In this document: in pieces, positions 4,468 through 5,820 of the stretch
How the letters are laid out: each line of letters begins with the position of its first letter
Position numbering within the stretch: the first letter of the stretch is position 1
Assembly (NCBI GenBank): GCA_003153335.1
Contig: PLYG01000032.1
Location: 868 to 6,687 of the forward strand
DNA length: 5,820 nt
Direction of reading: 5' to 3'
From: Betaproteobacteria bacterium
GTDB taxonomy: Bacteria; Pseudomonadota; Gammaproteobacteria; Burkholderiales; Casimicrobiaceae
Made by a program: the position numbers and the translations under genes
The notes under the pieces: generated by a model
Database searches by the model: none
Told to the model about the DNA's origin: nothing
The model's input: only the letters and a program-made list of their open reading frames with translations

Positions 4468-5448
4468 TCAGGTCATCACCTTGTCGACGTTGGTCTTTTT
4501 TTCCGGCTTGACCAGATTCTCGCGCGACACGCCCAGCCACATCACCAATGCGGCCATCACCAGCGCCGACGAGTAGATACCGAACACAATGCCGATCGCC
4601 AGGGCTTGCGCGAAGTAATGCAGCGTCTCGCCGCCGAAGAACAGGATCGACAACACCATGATCAACGTACAACCGTGGGTGATGATAGTGCGCGAAAGCG
4701 TGGTGGTAATCGCATTGTTGATCACCTCGGGCACCGGCGCACGCCGGAACCGGGGAGAGCGGAAGTTTTCGCGGATCCGGTCGGCGATAACCACCGACTC
4801 GTTGACCGAATAGCCCAGCACCGCAAGGACTGCCGCCAGCACCGAGAGCGAGAATTCCCACTGGAAGAATGCGAAAAAGCCGAGGATGATCACCACGTCG
4901 TGCAGGTTGGCGATGACGGTCGACACGGCGAACCGCCATTCGAAGCGGGCCGCGAGATAGATCACAATACCCACGATCACGATCAGCAGCGCCAGCGCGC
5001 CGCTTTCGGCCAGTTCCTTGCCGACTTGTGCGCCGACCGATTCCACGCGTTGCCGCTTGATTTCATCGGCGCCCGTGCCGCAGACGTCACGGCCGGCGTT
5101 CATCGGCTTGCCTTGGCAGACTGCCTTAAAGGTGACTTCCCCCACTTCGGCGGTCTTCACCTCGGCCTTGACCGGCAGGCGCACCAGCAGGTCGGTGGCG
5201 CTGCCGAAGCTTTGCACCGAAGCTTCACCCAGGTTGAGCGAGTCGACTTGGGTGCGGATTTTCGCGATGTCAGGCGCGCTGGCATACTTCAGCTCGATCA
5301 CCGTGCCACCGGTGAATTCGATGTTGAAGTGCAGGCCGTTGATGACCAGAAAGACGACCGCCAGCAAGAACATGATCGCGGAGACCACGTTGAACTGCAG
5401 GGCATGCGACATGAACGGGATGTCGTGCCGGATCCGGAAAAATTCCAT
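4468..5448 (-). CDS. secF: Protein translocase subunit SecF
   Basis: SecF pairs with SecD to use the proton gradient to pull exported proteins through SecYEG from the periplasmic side. The 326-residue length is typical. TM1 spans about 17-37, followed by the FNIEFTGG motif (41-48) that opens the periplasmic domain (about 49-150). Five more membrane segments follow: about 150-167, 173-195 (ANLHDVVIILGFFAFFQW), 199-222, 255-275 and 280-305. The proton-pathway segment reads LGYSVNESVVIADRIREN (211-228), with E217 where E. coli SecF has Asp (D213). LSRTIIT carries the conserved Arg (R253). The periplasmic domain has two Cys (C111, C123) in a short loop. The start is fixed by AAGGAG (5454-5459) 5 nt from the ATG. 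The gene follows secD by 39 nt in the same operon. The family call is certain. Confidence 0.98.
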   Translation of the reverse strand: MEFFRIRHDIPFMSHALQFNVVSAIMFLLAVVFLVINGLHFNIEFTGGTVIELKYASAPDIAKIRTQVDSLNLGEASVQSFGSATDLLVRLPVKAEVKTAEVGEVTFKAVCQGKPMNAGRDVCGTGADEIKRQRVESVGAQVGKELAESGALALLIVIVGIVIYLAARFEWRFAVSTVIANLHDVVIILGFFAFFQWEFSLSVLAAVLAVLGYSVNESVVIADRIRENFRSPRFRRAPVPEVINNAITTTLSRTIITHGCTLIMVLSILFFGGETLHYFAQALAIGIVFGIYSSALVMAALVMWLGVSRENLVKPEKKTNVDKVMT

Positions 5449-5487
5449 AACAGCTCCTTGATCGGGGTGCGGGTGGTGGCGGGCGCG

Positions 5488-5820
5488 TTACTTGGCCGGT
5501 GACGCAGCAGGACGCCACACCTGCCCGATTGAAATCTTTTCCAGGCGTTTTTTGCCCCCGTAGATCAGGTTGACTATGCCGCGCGAGACGAAGACCGCGC
5601 TGAACATCGAGGTGAGAATGCCCAGGCAGTGCACGACGGCAAAGCCGCGGATCGGCCCCGAGCCGAACAGCAATAGAGAGATACCCGCGATCAGCGTCGT
5701 GACATTGGAGTCGAGAATCGTCCCCCAGGCACGGGCATAGCCTTCGGAAATCGCTTCCTGCGGCTTGGTCCCCTTGCGCAATTCCTCGCGTATGCGTTCG
5801 TTGATCAGCACGTTGGCGTC
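5488..5820 (-). CDS. secD: Protein translocase subunit SecD, C-terminal 110 residues (cut by window edge)
   Basis: The visible part begins exactly at DANVLINERIREELRKG, the SecD membrane motif whose Asp (E. coli D519) takes part in proton movement; the gac codon is the last codon in the window. It continues with the cytoplasmic loop KPQEAISEGYARAWGTI and the conserved LDSNVTTLIAG. Two final membrane segments follow (about 40-54 and 58-86 of the visible part), then the tail IYGGKKRLEKISIG. The end of the tail, VWRPAASPAK, is a short variable extension. SecD forms a complex with SecF in the inner membrane, and most of the protein, including its large periplasmic P1 domain, lies outside the window. 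secF starts 39 nt downstream with its own Shine-Dalgarno sequence, the usual secDF arrangement. Confidence 0.97.
   Translation of the reverse strand, partial: DANVLINERIREELRKGTKPQEAISEGYARAWGTILDSNVTTLIAGISLLLFGSGPIRGFAVVHCLGILTSMFSAVFVSRGIVNLIYGGKKRLEKISIGQVWRPAASPAK

Noticed and set aside
4168..5502. A 444-codon open frame on the plus strand opposite dedA and secF
   Set aside because: It is antisense to two certain genes. Its translation is rich in Arg, His, Asp and Gln with no domain, as expected for a GC-rich shadow frame.

Overview
The window looks like chromosomal DNA of a GC-rich Gram-negative bacterium, most probably a betaproteobacterium (roughly 60% GC by eye). I base this on the secD-secF-dedA / purB / glutathione S-transferase neighbourhood, on the protein sequences themselves, and on a GroEL-type tail ending in GGMGGMDM. 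This assignment comes from memory of families and gene order; no search was run.

Layout from left to right. (1) 1-143, minus strand: the first 47 codons of an OmpR/QseB-type response regulator, with a perfect Shine-Dalgarno sequence, a candidate extended -10 promoter and a 7-bp inverted repeat in its leader. (2) 236-261: a strong terminator facing the minus strand. (3) 283-637, minus strand: a broken groEL. About 100 codons from the middle of the gene are joined out of frame to the glycine/methionine tail, and everything before and between is missing. (4) 668-1284, plus strand: a candidate promoter, a leader hairpin and a 167-residue conserved hypothetical protein. (5) 1353-1958, minus strand: a glutathione S-transferase whose perfect extended -10 promoter lies inside a palindrome. 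(6) 1959-2282: a divergent intergenic region with a structured purB leader. (7) 2283-3659, plus strand: complete purB (adenylosuccinate lyase). (8) 3703-4371, minus strand: a DedA-family membrane protein. (9) 4468-5448, minus strand: secF. (10) 5488-5820, minus strand: the C-terminal end of secD, cut by the window edge.

Functionally this is mostly housekeeping DNA. SecD and SecF form the proton-driven partner of the SecYEG translocon and are surely co-transcribed. DedA follows on the same strand and may be read through. PurB works in purine biosynthesis and is divergent from the GST. The stretch that departs from ordinary gene content is 1-760, where groEL has been reduced to two pieces. I see no evidence of a new defence, mobile or biosynthetic system. 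The most useful observations are the groEL remnant, several promoter-overlapping symmetries, and two sequence features of SecF.
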